Shown here one piece after another: positions 35,501-44,226 of a DNA stretch of 64,000 nucleotides; positions within the stretch are counted from its first letter, which is position 1; every line of letters starts with the position of its first letter. The notes under the pieces were generated by a model that did no database searches, was not told where the DNA came from, and saw nothing but the letters and a program-made list of their open reading frames with translations. Position numbers and translations under genes: made by a program. Source of the DNA: Rhodanobacter humi (GTDB lineage Bacteria; Pseudomonadota; Gammaproteobacteria; Xanthomonadales; Rhodanobacteraceae); assembly GCF_041107455.1 (NCBI RefSeq), contig NZ_JBGBPY010000001.1, forward strand, positions 4,023,705 through 4,087,704, in the 5' to 3' direction.

Positions 35501-38448
35501 GGTTCCTTGCTTCGCTGGCCAAGAAGAGAGTGGCCAAGTCGCTCGCCGGAACTGCAGGCACGTCTGCTCCGCCAAACGTGGATGCTGACCTTCCCTTGCT
35601 TGCGGCCATGAAGGATGTCGTGGCCAAGATTGACGCCCTGGACCGAGAGCTTCAGGGCGTCCCGGGGTGGTCCGCTTTGAATTCCGATGTTACGCGCATG
35701 GCGCTCGCGACCCAATTGGCGGAGAACCTTCGTTCGAATCTCATGCCGCTGGCCAGTTCACCTGAGCAGCTGGTGAAGCTACGCCACGAGACGCAAAAGC
35801 TAGTGGTTGACGGAAATGACCTGTTAGCGCCGGAGGGCCACATCGCCGAGGCCATTGGTCAGCTCGCGGGTCGGTATAAAGCTCTATTCGATGCAACCCA
35901 GCAGTTTGGCAAGGCTGCGGGGAGCGAGATTGACCTCCATAAGCAGGTACCGGAACTCTTCGCCAACGCCCAAACCGTCGTTGGGAACGAGAAAGCTCTG
36001 CATGCCTGGTGCAGCTGGCGTCGCGTACGCCAAGAAGCTGTCGCGTGCGGACTACAGCCGCTCGTTGAGGCGGTAGAGCAGGGCACGCTCTCTGAGGACT
36101 CGATTGCCCACACTTTCGAGATAGCGTATGCCCGCTGGTTTGCTTCCAAGGTGATCGATGCGGAGGCGCTTCTGCGCCACTTCGTGCCAGCCGAACATCA
36201 AAGCGACATCGACGCATATACCGCTGCTGTGGATGAGTTGGGCGAACTCACATCGGCCTACATCCGCGCCAAGCTTTCGGGCAACATCCCGGACAAGAAT
36301 GGTGTTACGAAGCGGAGCGGCTTCGGCATTCTCAAGCATGAGCTACAAAAGCAGCGCCGCCACAAGCCGGTCCGCCAGTTAGCCCAAGAGATGGGACATG
36401 ACTTCACGGCCCTGGCACCGTGCATGCTGATGAGCCCGTTGTCTATCGCTCAGTACCTGCCTACCGATCACGATTTGTTTGACCTGGTCATTTTCGATGA
36501 GGCCTCCCAAATCGCCCCGTGGGACGCCGTTGGATCCATCGCCCGCGGCAAGCAAGTGGTCATCGCCGGTGATCCACGACAAATGCCACCCACCAGCTTT
36601 TTCAACCGTGGTGCAGGCGCCGGCGAGGATGATACCGATGAGGATCTGGAGAGCATTCTTGAAGAATGCATCGGTGCAGGCGTGCCGCAACATAGCCTGA
36701 CCTGGCATTACCGTAGTCGGCACGAAAGCCTTATCACGTTCTCCAATTACCGCTACTACGGCGGCAGCTTGATCACCTTTCCAGCGGCTGACACGCGCCC
36801 GAGTGCCGTCTCCTGGCACAAGGTCGATGGCATCTATGTGCAGGGAAAGGGTGGGCGACGGAATCAGATTGAGGCCAAAGCTATCGTGGCGGAGGTGGTC
36901 AGGCGGCTCAAAGACCCCGAATTCATCGCATCCTGCCAGTCCGTCGGCATCATCACTCTCAATGCAGAGCAGCAACAGCTGGTGGAGGATCTTCTCGACC
37001 AGGCAAGGCGCGACAACCCTGAAATCGAGCCGTTCTTCAAGGACGACCTGGCCGAACCCGTCGTGGTCAAGAACCTAGAAACCATGCAGGGCGACGAGCG
37101 TGATTTGATCATCCTGGGTATCGGGTTTGGCCCTACCGAGCCGGGTGCCAACGTGATGTCCATGAATTTCGGGCCGCTCAATCGCGAAGGCGGTTGGCGC
37201 CGTTTGAACGTGGCCGTGACACGTGCGCGCCGCGAGATGATGGTCTTCACGTCGTTCGATCCCTCGATGATCGATTTCAACCGCACGTCAGCAAAGGCGG
37301 TACACGATCTACGTCACTTCATCGAGTTTGCCCACCAGGGGCCGAAAGCCATCACAGCCGCTGTGCGCGGCTCAGTGGGAGATTACGACTCACCGTTTGA
37401 GCAGTATGTCGCCGAAGGTCTCCGAGCAAAGGGCTGGGAAACCTATCCTCAGATTGGTGTATCGCGCTTCCGCATTGATCTAGGCGTCGTGCACCCGGAT
37501 CGACCGGGCGACTATCTAGTCGGCGTCGAGTGCGATGGCGCGACGTACCACAGCGCTGCGACGGCGCGCGATCGCGACAAGGTTCGTAGCGAGATCCTGC
37601 GCGGCCTCGGCTGGCAGCTGGTACGAATCTGGTCGACGGAGTGGTGGGTTGATCGTGACGGCGCTCTGGAGCGGCTGCATGGGGCCATCAGCACCGAACT
37701 CGAGAATCAACGCCATAGGGCGGCTGAGTTGCAGCAAGCCCGAGAGATCGAAGCCGCAGCTGCAGCGAAAGCCATGGAGGCCGAAGGTGCCGTAATTGCG
37801 GAGCGGGACGCGGAATTTGATCAGGAAACTGAGGACTCACCCTCCCGAGACGAGGTGATCGCAGATGACGAGGGTGGTCAGGATTTCGAACCTGCGCGTT
37901 TGGTTGCGCGTGGTCCGAGCAGCGGAGGGGAAGAAGCCATAAAGCGGGTCTACCGTATGGCCGATCTCTCCAGCCTTGAACCCTCGCTGCAGCCGACCAG
38001 CTTCCATGATCCTTCCTACGACTCCACGCTTCACAGGTGCATTCGCGAAGTTCTGGAGCAAGAAGCTCCAATTCTGGACAAGGTGCTCGTGGATCGCGTG
38101 GCTCGCGCACATGGATTCAAGCGGTCCGGCCGTCTCATTTCCGAGCGTGTCCTCGAGTTGGCGGAACGGCACTTCCACTTCCAGCCTGACCCCGAGCCAG
38201 AGCGTGGATATTTCGTGTGGCTGGCCGCTGACGATCCTGAGCGCTGGAATACCTACCGAGTACCTGAGCGAGAGGAGGACGTTCGCTTCATCGAAGAACT
38301 GGCGCCTGAGGAAATTTTTGCGGCGTCTCGATCAATCCGAAGAACGGATGCTGTCGTTGAAATTGCGAGGGCTTTCGGTATCCGAAGGCTTTCGGCATCA
38401 GCCAGAGGCCGCATTGGCATGGTGCTCGACTCGAGTGGTGATCGCTAG
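32557..38448 (+). CDS. DUF4011-helicase-nuclease-DUF3320 protein (Hhe-type candidate defence protein)
   Basis: 1,963 residues. In order: N-terminal region with a transglutaminase-like stretch (RVGTCLDTALLFAAALEQAGL), DUF4011 (LELWQRKLLDLTTRNRLLHL, from about 370), superfamily 1 helicase with Walker A GPPGTGKSQT (683-690), Walker B LVIFDEASQIAP (D1314), GDPRQMPP, WHYRSRHESLI and VAVTRARREMM, then a Vsr/MTES_1575-like PD-(D/E)xK nuclease (YDSPFEQYVAEGL, D1641 in FRIDLGVV, E1658 in VECDGATYHS), and C-terminal DUF3320 (from about 1798). This domain order matches the single-gene Hhe candidate reported among predicted anti-phage systems (from memory). Start at 32557 (MGISIEA) has AGGACAGGGG upstream; 32518 is possible. 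Lower GC than the core genes suggests transfer. Confidence 0.9.
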   Translation: MGISIEAIVSTKLGLASHQNAVPLLRQLTITSNDQAGLDDLTLELEPSLPFAAAKTWRIDRLGPDSSITIADRDVDLKDGYLADLTEGMHASVHVRLCSGNTVVAERRFPVELLARNQWGGAGSMPELLAAFCMPNDPAVDKVLKSTSDVLRRAGRPDGIDGYKEGSRQRAWELASGVWSAVCGYQISYVLPPASFEQEGQKIRSPSQVLDNRVGTCLDTALLFAAALEQAGLNPILLLTKGHAFTGVWLQPQEFAQVLNEDASSVRKRIELQELLVFETTLATQSPPPGFSHAVDVAKRQLTDDDFVMAIDLRRARMQKVRPLTVTAKAAEDTHDEQAAKVSEALESAPELPAFDVEVEDEPATAANKLELWQRKLLDLTTRNRLLHLPESAKAIRLVCPDPAGLEDILAANRSVRIASMPDLEMGGRDSSIYEKRNRESLEEEASRQAMARNEVLSRMEKGRLDAALVDLYRKARSDLEEGGSNTLFLAIGFLRWKKAEDDPKSYFAPLILLPVKLERRSVLSGVKMSMLDDEPRFNLTLLELLRHDFQLTISGLSGDLPTDESGIDVEGIWNIVRRAVRDMPGFEVTTDVALGTFSFSKYLMWRDLIDRSEQLMQNDVVRHLLQHKLGGSVLESVGEFPEPKDLDDTVEPGELFTPLPADSSQLAAVVASAKGHSFVLDGPPGTGKSQTIANMIAHNLALGRRVLFVAEKMAALDVVKRRLEERGIGQFCLELHSSKSTKMHVLQQLDRAWTSRDTLTEADWDAQAEKVRSLRDRLNEVVQVLHRRWPNGWSIHEAIGRVVKDAAPTTPRLSWPEDTEHDAAQMERLREVARRLDLNRGAAGGVGTRMTLVVRTEWSNAWQDALVGAARQVLVALKVCDEACALVVQKTGLSVAGSTPAAGKLLEFVRLLPDAHGVDLRFAFSPTLKAIREAAQQAASLLEDYKGLERRLSQAYAPEAVRHIKVDRLRSEWTEASGKFWFLASLAKKRVAKSLAGTAGTSAPPNVDADLPLLAAMKDVVAKIDALDRELQGVPGWSALNSDVTRMALATQLAENLRSNLMPLASSPEQLVKLRHETQKLVVDGNDLLAPEGHIAEAIGQLAGRYKALFDATQQFGKAAGSEIDLHKQVPELFANAQTVVGNEKALHAWCSWRRVRQEAVACGLQPLVEAVEQGTLSEDSIAHTFEIAYARWFASKVIDAEALLRHFVPAEHQSDIDAYTAAVDELGELTSAYIRAKLSGNIPDKNGVTKRSGFGILKHELQKQRRHKPVRQLAQEMGHDFTALAPCMLMSPLSIAQYLPTDHDLFDLVIFDEASQIAPWDAVGSIARGKQVVIAGDPRQMPPTSFFNRGAGAGEDDTDEDLESILEECIGAGVPQHSLTWHYRSRHESLITFSNYRYYGGSLITFPAADTRPSAVSWHKVDGIYVQGKGGRRNQIEAKAIVAEVVRRLKDPEFIASCQSVGIITLNAEQQQLVEDLLDQARRDNPEIEPFFKDDLAEPVVVKNLETMQGDERDLIILGIGFGPTEPGANVMSMNFGPLNREGGWRRLNVAVTRARREMMVFTSFDPSMIDFNRTSAKAVHDLRHFIEFAHQGPKAITAAVRGSVGDYDSPFEQYVAEGLRAKGWETYPQIGVSRFRIDLGVVHPDRPGDYLVGVECDGATYHSAATARDRDKVRSEILRGLGWQLVRIWSTEWWVDRDGALERLHGAISTELENQRHRAAELQQAREIEAAAAAKAMEAEGAVIAERDAEFDQETEDSPSRDEVIADDEGGQDFEPARLVARGPSSGGEEAIKRVYRMADLSSLEPSLQPTSFHDPSYDSTLHRCIREVLEQEAPILDKVLVDRVARAHGFKRSGRLISERVLELAERHFHFQPDPEPERGYFVWLAADDPERWNTYRVPEREEDVRFIEELAPEEIFAASRSIRRTDAVVEIARAFGIRRLSASARGRIGMVLDSSGDR

Positions 38449-38605
38449 ACAACGCCATCCCAACCCTTCGTCCACCACCAAGGCTCCGGCGCGGGCGAGA
38501 AAGTCACGGTGAGGCCTGCCCAATGCGGTGGCGTCTCATTTGCAGTATGCGGGCTGGGCACACCGCGCCCAAGAGGTCATCGGATTCCTGTCCAAGGGGA
38601 ACACC

Positions 38606-39241
38606 ATGTCAAAAGGATTCTCGGCAGAAGCGTTGGCGGGCCCCATCCGCAATCGACGCCTTCAAGCGATGGACGACGTCACCGCCTCCGGTCTGATCAT
38701 TGGCGAAAGCCACGACAATCCGCATGGGCGCGGACTGGCGGCCAATTTGATCGCTGCAGGGCGGGTGAATGATTTGTTCCTCGAGGTGGCGGACATGCCC
38801 TTGGCGATGGCGTTTGACTCGAATCCGCCTGCCGGGGGGCACGCAAGCGTGGGGGCGTGGTTGAACAGTCTGGCCGGCACCGACATCCGTACGAACGCGC
38901 ACTGGTGCCGATTTAAGGAGGAGTGGAGCCTCGGCCTCTTTAGGTACGATCGTCACGAGCAACGTCCCGGAGGGAATCCAGCCACTGTGGTGCGGTTGAT
39001 CGAAATGGCGGTGCAACGGGGTGTGCGCGTTCACTTGGTCGATGACGAATGCACCCTGCAAGGTCGGGGGAACCAGATGGCGGTTCGTAACAAGACCATG
39101 GCCAAGAACATCAAGGCAGCTACCGCCAGAAACCCCTCGCACACTGGCTGCCTGTTTCTCGTAGGCGAAAATCACACCACGAGTGCTGAATTGACCGGTT
39201 TGAACATGCGTGTGATGACTGGCGTCGAGCGCGCGCCGTAA
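38606..39241 (+). CDS. GESH/GENH-motif protein (ChaN/TIKI/EreA-like superfamily, tentative)
   Basis: 211 residues. Two paired motifs, GLIIGESHDNPHGR near the N-terminus and CLFLVGENHTTSAE near the C-terminus, resemble the G-E-x-H repeats of the ChaN / TIKI-TraB / erythromycin-esterase superfamily of putative metal-binding hydrolases. No signal peptide. AAGGGGA 5 bp before the ATG at 38606. It follows the Hhe-type gene by 157 bp on the same strand and could be an accessory gene of it or an independent cargo gene. Assignment is by motif only. Confidence 0.6.
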   Translation: MSKGFSAEALAGPIRNRRLQAMDDVTASGLIIGESHDNPHGRGLAANLIAAGRVNDLFLEVADMPLAMAFDSNPPAGGHASVGAWLNSLAGTDIRTNAHWCRFKEEWSLGLFRYDRHEQRPGGNPATVVRLIEMAVQRGVRVHLVDDECTLQGRGNQMAVRNKTMAKNIKAATARNPSHTGCLFLVGENHTTSAELTGLNMRVMTGVERAP

Positions 39242-39305
39242 GGGACAACTGTCGTTTCCCCTTTAACTACGTCGCCTTGCGGACTGGAATGAATCCGACG
39301 TCCCG

Positions 39306-40151
39306 TTGGTGCGCCAGATGATCAACAAGGGGCTGAGCGAGAGGTGCTCCTTGCGCGTGGTGGGCATGAGCGCCAGCGCGTACCGCTACCAGGCGCAGCC
39401 AGACCGCGACGTGGTGCTGCGACGACGGATCGTGGAGCTGGCGCAGCGCCACAAGCGCTACGGCGTGGGGATGATCCACCTGAAGCTTCGGCAGGAGGGC
39501 GGCGAGCCGGTGAACTACAAGCGTGTGGAGCGGTTGTATCGGGAGGAGCGGCTGCAGGTGCGTCGGCGCAAGCGGAAGAAGGTGCCGGTGAGCGAGCGGC
39601 AACCGCTGTGTCGTCCATCGGCGCCCAACGAAGTGTGGTCCATGGATTTCGTGTTCGATCGCACCGCCGACGCCCGCGTCCTCAAGTGCCTGACCATCGT
39701 CGACGACGCCACGCATGAGTCGGTGGGCATCGAGGTCGAACGAGCCATCTCCGGTATCGGCGTGACGCGCGTGCTGGATCGCCTGGGGCTCATTCGCGGC
39801 TTGCCCAAGACGATCCGCACCGACAACGGCAAGGAGTTCTGCGGCAAGGCGATGGTCGGCTGGGCGCACGAGCGCGGCGTGCAGTCACACCTGATCGAAC
39901 TGGGCAAGCCGAACCAGAATGCCTACATCGAATCGTTCAACGGTCGCCTGCGCGATGTGTGCCTCAACAAACACTGGTTTCCAAGCCTGCTGCTCGCCCG
40001 CACCGAGATCGAACGCCGGCGGCGCGAGTTCAACGAGGAGCGACCGAAGAAGGCGTTGGGCGGGCTGACACCCGCCGCCTACGCGAAGCAGTTAACGTTG
40101 GCCTTCGTCAACCGGGAACTCCGCGCGCGTGGACAACCAGCTGGATCCTAG
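39306..40151 (+). pseudogene. IS3-family transposase OrfB remnant
   Basis: Very similar to OrfB of the intact element at 43096-44288 from VRQMI(N/D)KGLSERC to AYAKQL, with the DDE residues present ([25 protein letters not shown]). However, orfA, the frameshift window, the first 20 or so OrfB residues and both terminal inverted repeats are missing, and after about 40094 the sequence leaves the IS and runs into unrelated codons. So it is a dead fragment, in inverted orientation to the intact copy 3 kb away. Several substitutions (e.g. N for D, H for L) show it is an older or different copy. Confidence 0.85.
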
Positions 40152-40280
40152 CCGCCTACACGCTACTCTATCCGGGTTGGCGCCACCACGGTAGGGAGCT
40201 TCGCAGCCTACTCCTGTAGGTGAGGGGGCAGAACAGCGATCTATCTAGGCCATCTGTGTATACTTGGCCGATACCATCCT

Positions 40281-41015
40281 GTGATCGTTATCCAGATGCC
40301 GAACCCGGTCAGCACAGCAGAGTTTGGGTCTTCGATAGTTGCAGTGGGGGACATCAATCCCGCCATTTTTTCGGCGGATTGGCTTTTCCACAACCAGCTG
40401 ATTGGAGATGGCGACCGTGACGCTGCGATCAAGTCGCCAGCGACGGTCGTTTCACATCAAGCTACGGTTTGCGAAACAGATTGGTTTCGCCTTCAGGCGT
40501 TGCCGAATCAATTAGCTATAGCAAGTAAAAACGCATTAAGCCCTGCTCTAAGGGATCTCGCAGAGGGCATATTTCTCCTCCTTCCTCACATGCCTGTTAC
40601 CGCAATAGGTTTTAATTTTCACGGGCATTATCAGGTTTCAAACGAAGCAGATTGGCATAAAGTGGGAGATACGCTGGCACCTAAGGCTATCTGGAAAGAG
40701 ATCTTTCCTGAAGGAGACTACTATGTCGGTTTAGCCAATCTCCAAGTAAAAGCAACGCACGGATCGCGGGGGGATGCATTGAATTCTGCTACCGACGGGA
40801 TCACCATTCAGGTTATGCCATCAGGCTTGGTCAAGCCTGGTGTGTTTTTGACACTGAATGATCATCGAGGATCCCTCACGTCCGAAATTGGCGAGAAGAA
40901 CCCTGCTGAGAAAGCTGCCGCACTGGTGGCGGCGGAATGGGATCAGACTTGGGATTTTGCAACAAGGACGTTCGAGGCTTTGCTAAACAAGACCATAGCT
41001 TACGAAGGATCGTAA
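40281..41015 (+). CDS. Unknown protein, first gene of a three-gene MBL operon
   Basis: 244 residues from a GTG at 40281 (ATG at 40296, MPNPVSTAEFG, is equally possible). No signal peptide or membrane helix. Segments such as LHHMP-like LLPHMPVTAIGFNFHGHYQV and GVFLTLNDHRGSLTSE suggest a mixed alpha/beta soluble protein; C-terminal helix is AEWDQTWDFATRTFEALL. No family recognised. GC is clearly lower than the chromosomal genes here. One base separates it from the next ORF, so the three genes are one operon. Upstream sequence to the IS remnant (40152-40280) probably holds the promoter, though no clear elements were found. Confidence 0.75.
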   Translation: MIVIQMPNPVSTAEFGSSIVAVGDINPAIFSADWLFHNQLIGDGDRDAAIKSPATVVSHQATVCETDWFRLQALPNQLAIASKNALSPALRDLAEGIFLLLPHMPVTAIGFNFHGHYQVSNEADWHKVGDTLAPKAIWKEIFPEGDYYVGLANLQVKATHGSRGDALNSATDGITIQVMPSGLVKPGVFLTLNDHRGSLTSEIGEKNPAEKAAALVAAEWDQTWDFATRTFEALLNKTIAYEGS

Positions 41016-41016
41016 G

Positions 41017-41574
41017 ATGCAGCTTGCGACTTTTGCAGAGAATAGGCCTATCGGTACTACCACGCAGCAATTTGAGGCGCGTCCGTTTGGAGTGCCTAAG
41101 GTGCGTGCGTTAGAAGCAGATGAGACATTTCCGACGAATCTTGCTTCGTCGGAGAAGATGACGACGATTACGAAGCATTGGACGATTGAGCGACCAATAC
41201 TAACTGCGTCATTGCATCGCGAAGAAGGCGACTCAGCCTCCCTTATTCAAGTATGGGAGGGCACAGTTCAGGAGATTCTGCCAAATGGCGAAGTCATGCG
41301 GGTACTTCTGAGATCAAAAATGGGAGGCTCCGTCGACCATTTTGCCGACATCGATTTCGAATGGGTTAGCCCTCAAGATCGCGATCTCGTTAAGCCAGGT
41401 GCGGTTTTTTACCTAAGCCTGTATAAGGAACGTCGACCGAGTGGCTCGATTAAAAACTCGGAAGAGCTTAGATTCCGGCGACTGCCCGCGTGGACGCGCC
41501 GAGATGCAATGCTTATCAGAAGTGAGGCGCAAGCCTTACTCCAAAAGGGTGTTATCAAGCCGGAAGCGCCTTGA
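41017..41574 (+). CDS. Unknown protein, second gene of the MBL operon
   Basis: 185 residues beginning MQLATFAENRPIGTTT. The middle (ASLIQVWEGTVQEILPNGEVMRVLLRSKMGGSVDHFADIDFEWVSPQDRDLVKPGAVFYLSLYKER) looks like a small beta-barrel; the C-terminus (TRRDAMLIRSEAQALLQKG) is helical. No known family. Its TGA overlaps the ATG of the MBL gene, indicating coupled translation. Confidence 0.75.
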   Translation: MQLATFAENRPIGTTTQQFEARPFGVPKVRALEADETFPTNLASSEKMTTITKHWTIERPILTASLHREEGDSASLIQVWEGTVQEILPNGEVMRVLLRSKMGGSVDHFADIDFEWVSPQDRDLVKPGAVFYLSLYKERRPSGSIKNSEELRFRRLPAWTRRDAMLIRSEAQALLQKGVIKPEAP

Positions 41575-42635
41575 TGGACTACGGTGTAGCACCAGCCCAG
41601 GACGAGATCGAAGTATCTGTTTTCGGGCCTGGCTTCGGCGAATCCATTGCAGTCCATATGGGTGACGGCGCGTGGCTGCTTGTTGACTCTTGCATAGAGG
41701 CTGGAACACGCAAGCCTGCCACACAGAATTATTTGCACGCGATTAACGTACCCCAGTCTGGGGTTAAAGTGATCCTCGCTTCGCACTGGCATGACGACCA
41801 TGTACGCGGGATTTCAGAGTTGGCGCGAGCCTATCCAGAGGCCGAGTTCCATATGTCTGATACGTTTAATCGCGAGGAGGCATTGGCACTCCTTGCAGCA
41901 CACAGCGGTCGCGTCGTCAACTCTAGTCGCGGAACACAAGAGCTGTATACGGTCATTCAAGAGCGATCAAATGTCTTCTACGTCAAGAAGCGATCCATAA
42001 TCTTTGAATCTGCAGCTGGACAATCCTTTGCACGAGTGACTGCGCTTTCGCCGGTGCCTTTCGCGTTTCAGCAGTTTGTGAATGACTTGGCTCAATTCCT
42101 TCCGGCGGCCAGTGGTGGAAATCCAATCAACAACGTTGTACCCCTTAAGCCCAATCTCGAAGCAGTTGCCGTACATATCGATCTGGGGCATGACGCAATC
42201 CTGTTGGGATCAGACTTAGAGAATCACGTTAAGTTTGGATGGCAAGCTGTAGTAGCAGACTCATGGGTGGCGACACGGAAAAAGGCAACGGCATTGAAAG
42301 TTGCTCATCATGGATCTGCAACAGGTGATCACCCGAGCGTGTGGACCACATTGCTCGACAATGGCCCTGTAGCGGCTTTGACGCCCTACAACCGTGGATC
42401 AAAATTACCAACTCAACAGGACGTGATTCGGCTCAAGACTCAAGCCTCAGAGGCGTTTATCTCCTCCGATGCAAGCAGGAGGCCGCAATTACCGGCGACG
42501 CAATTAAAGCGGTTACAAGACATGGCTAAGAACATTCAGCCGGTGAACAATGGCTTTGGGTGCGTACGAATGCGTCGCAGAACTGGTGAGACCTCTTGGC
42601 GAGTCGAGTGCTTCGGCAATGCAAGACCACTTTGA
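41574..42635 (+). CDS. Metallo-beta-lactamase-fold hydrolase (ComEC/Rec2-domain-like)
   Basis: 353 residues. Metal-binding motif HWHDDH in ILASHWHDDHVRGISEL (the H-x-H-x-D-H motif), a later LGSDLE strand and ALKVAHHGSATGDHPS (H-H-G-S, typical of ComEC-like MBL domains), and TPYNRGSKLPTQQDV. The soluble ComEC-type MBL domain suggests a nuclease or phosphodiesterase acting on nucleic acid or nucleotide, though the substrate cannot be read. There is no signal peptide. ATG at 41574 overlaps the stop of gene two (TGATG). Context beside a defence helicase and mobile elements makes a conflict role plausible. Confidence 0.8.
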   Translation: MDYGVAPAQDEIEVSVFGPGFGESIAVHMGDGAWLLVDSCIEAGTRKPATQNYLHAINVPQSGVKVILASHWHDDHVRGISELARAYPEAEFHMSDTFNREEALALLAAHSGRVVNSSRGTQELYTVIQERSNVFYVKKRSIIFESAAGQSFARVTALSPVPFAFQQFVNDLAQFLPAASGGNPINNVVPLKPNLEAVAVHIDLGHDAILLGSDLENHVKFGWQAVVADSWVATRKKATALKVAHHGSATGDHPSVWTTLLDNGPVAALTPYNRGSKLPTQQDVIRLKTQASEAFISSDASRRPQLPATQLKRLQDMAKNIQPVNNGFGCVRMRRRTGETSWRVECFGNARPL

Positions 42636-43141
42636 AGTGGTACTCATCTCGCGGCATCTTGAACGAATGACCACCTCCCACTCTCCCCCCAGCTATGAGT
42701 CCTCAAGAAGGCGCGCAGCTGGATTGCTCGCCGCGCCACCCGCCTGAAAATACCCCACCACGCTGGACACCGCTCGGTGTTCGGTCATCGCCATGATCGC
42801 CGGCAACGCCACGCCCTGACGGCTGGCTTCGGTCACGAAGCCCGAGCGCAGGCTGTGCCCCCCGAAATCCCCCTCCAACCCGGCCAACCGCGCCCGCCGC
42901 TGCACCAGCTCGCCCACCGCCGCCGGGGAGAGAGCCGGGCCAACCCGGTCCTTCCACAGCCGCCGAAAGATCGCCCCTTCGGAGATCCCGCTTGCGGCCA
43001 GCCACGCCTCAAGTGCTTCGGCGGCCCGATCGAGCACCGGCTTGTCCGGCGTCGAGGTCGCCGTGACGCCACCTTGCTGGGTCTTGCTGTGCTCGCGACG
43101 TCCCCCCGGTTTTGAGTAGCGGGTCGGTTTAGAGTCCGGAG

Positions 43142-43969
43142 TTACTTTAACTGCTTCGCGTAGGCGGCTGGTGTCAGCCCGCCCAGCGCCTTCTTCGGTC
43201 GCTCCTCGTTGTATTCCCGCCGCCAGCGTTCGATCTCGGTGCGGGCGTGCAGCAGGCTGGGAAACCAGTGTTCGTTGAGGCATTCGTCGCGCAGGCGGCC
43301 GTTGAACGATTCGATGTAGGCGTTCTGGTTCGGCTTGCCCGGTTCGATCAGGCGCAGCTGCACACCGCGCTCGTGCGCCCAGGCGACCATCGCCTTGCCG
43401 CAAAACTCCTTGCCGTTGTCGGTGCGGATCGTCTTGGGCAGGCCGCGAATGAGCCCCAGGCGATCCAGCACGCGCGTCACGCCGATACCGGAGATGGCTC
43501 GTTCGACCTCGATGCCCACCGATTCATGGGTGGCGTCGTCGACGATGGTCAGGCACTTGAGGACGCGAGCGTCGGCGGTGCGATCGAACACGAAATCCAT
43601 GGACCACACTTCGTTGGGCGCCGATGGACGACACAGCGGTTGCCGCTCGCTCACCGGCACCTTCTTCCGCTTGCGCCGACGCACCTGCAGCCGCTCCTCC
43701 CGATACAACCGCTCCACACGCTTGTAGTTCACCGGCTCGCTGCCCTCCTGCCGAAGCTTCAGGTGGATCATCCCCACGCCGTAGCGCTTGTGTCGCTGCG
43801 CCAGCTCCACGATCCGTCGTCGCAGCGCCACGTTGCGGTCTGGCTGCGCCTGATAGCGGTACGCGCTGGCGCTCATCCCCACGATACGCAACGCGCACCG
43901 CTCGCTCAGCCCCTTGTCGATCATCTGGCGCACCAACGCGCGTCGGGCCGGTGCGCCTACGGTTTTTTT
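43142..43969 (-). CDS. IS3-family transposase OrfB (frameshift product part)
   Basis: Reads on from orfA by a -1 shift at the A7 run (43963-43969). OrfB carries the rve/DDE integrase core: [21 protein letters not shown] and [14 protein letters not shown] with the expected spacing, preceded by an HTH_21-like part ([17 protein letters not shown]). Ends AAYAKQLK. No separate start codon with a ribosome site is convincing, so the protein is probably made only as an OrfAB fusion; the left coordinate of translation is therefore the slip site. Confidence 0.88.
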   Translation of the reverse strand, partial: KKTVGAPARRALVRQMIDKGLSERCALRIVGMSASAYRYQAQPDRNVALRRRIVELAQRHKRYGVGMIHLKLRQEGSEPVNYKRVERLYREERLQVRRRKRKKVPVSERQPLCRPSAPNEVWSMDFVFDRTADARVLKCLTIVDDATHESVGIEVERAISGIGVTRVLDRLGLIRGLPKTIRTDNGKEFCGKAMVAWAHERGVQLRLIEPGKPNQNAYIESFNGRLRDECLNEHWFPSLLHARTEIERWRREYNEERPKKALGGLTPAAYAKQLK

Positions 43970-44226
43970 CGCAGGACGTCCCGGATGACCTCGTTCTCGA
44001 GCATCTGCTCGGCCAGCAGCTTCTTCAGCCGCGTGTTCTCCGTTTCCAGCTCCTTCAGGCGCTTGGCGTCCGGCACGCTCATGCCGCCGAACTTGCTGCG
44101 CCACAGGTAGTAGGAGGCCTCGCTGAAGCCGTGCTTGCGGCACAGCTCCTTGATCGGCAGGCCGGCGTCCGCCTCACGCAGGAAGCCGATGATCTGTTCT
44201 TCGGTAAACCGCTTCTTCACGTCCAA
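43957..44226 (-). CDS. IS3-family transposase OrfA
   Basis: 89 residues: [22 protein letters not shown], then helix-turn-helix [25 protein letters not shown] and a leucine-zipper-like [20 protein letters not shown]. Typical first ORF of IS3-group elements. Ends just past the A7 slip site (LRKKP then stop), which allows -1 frameshifting into orfB. Confidence 0.92.
   Translation of the reverse strand: MDVKKRFTEEQIIGFLREADAGLPIKELCRKHGFSEASYYLWRSKFGGMSVPDAKRLKELETENTRLKKLLAEQMLENEVIRDVLRKKP

Noticed and set aside
42693..43403. 236-codon ORF joining the recombinase C-terminus to IS sequence
   Set aside because: Artefact of the IS insertion: its N-terminal half is IS DNA read in a wrong frame.
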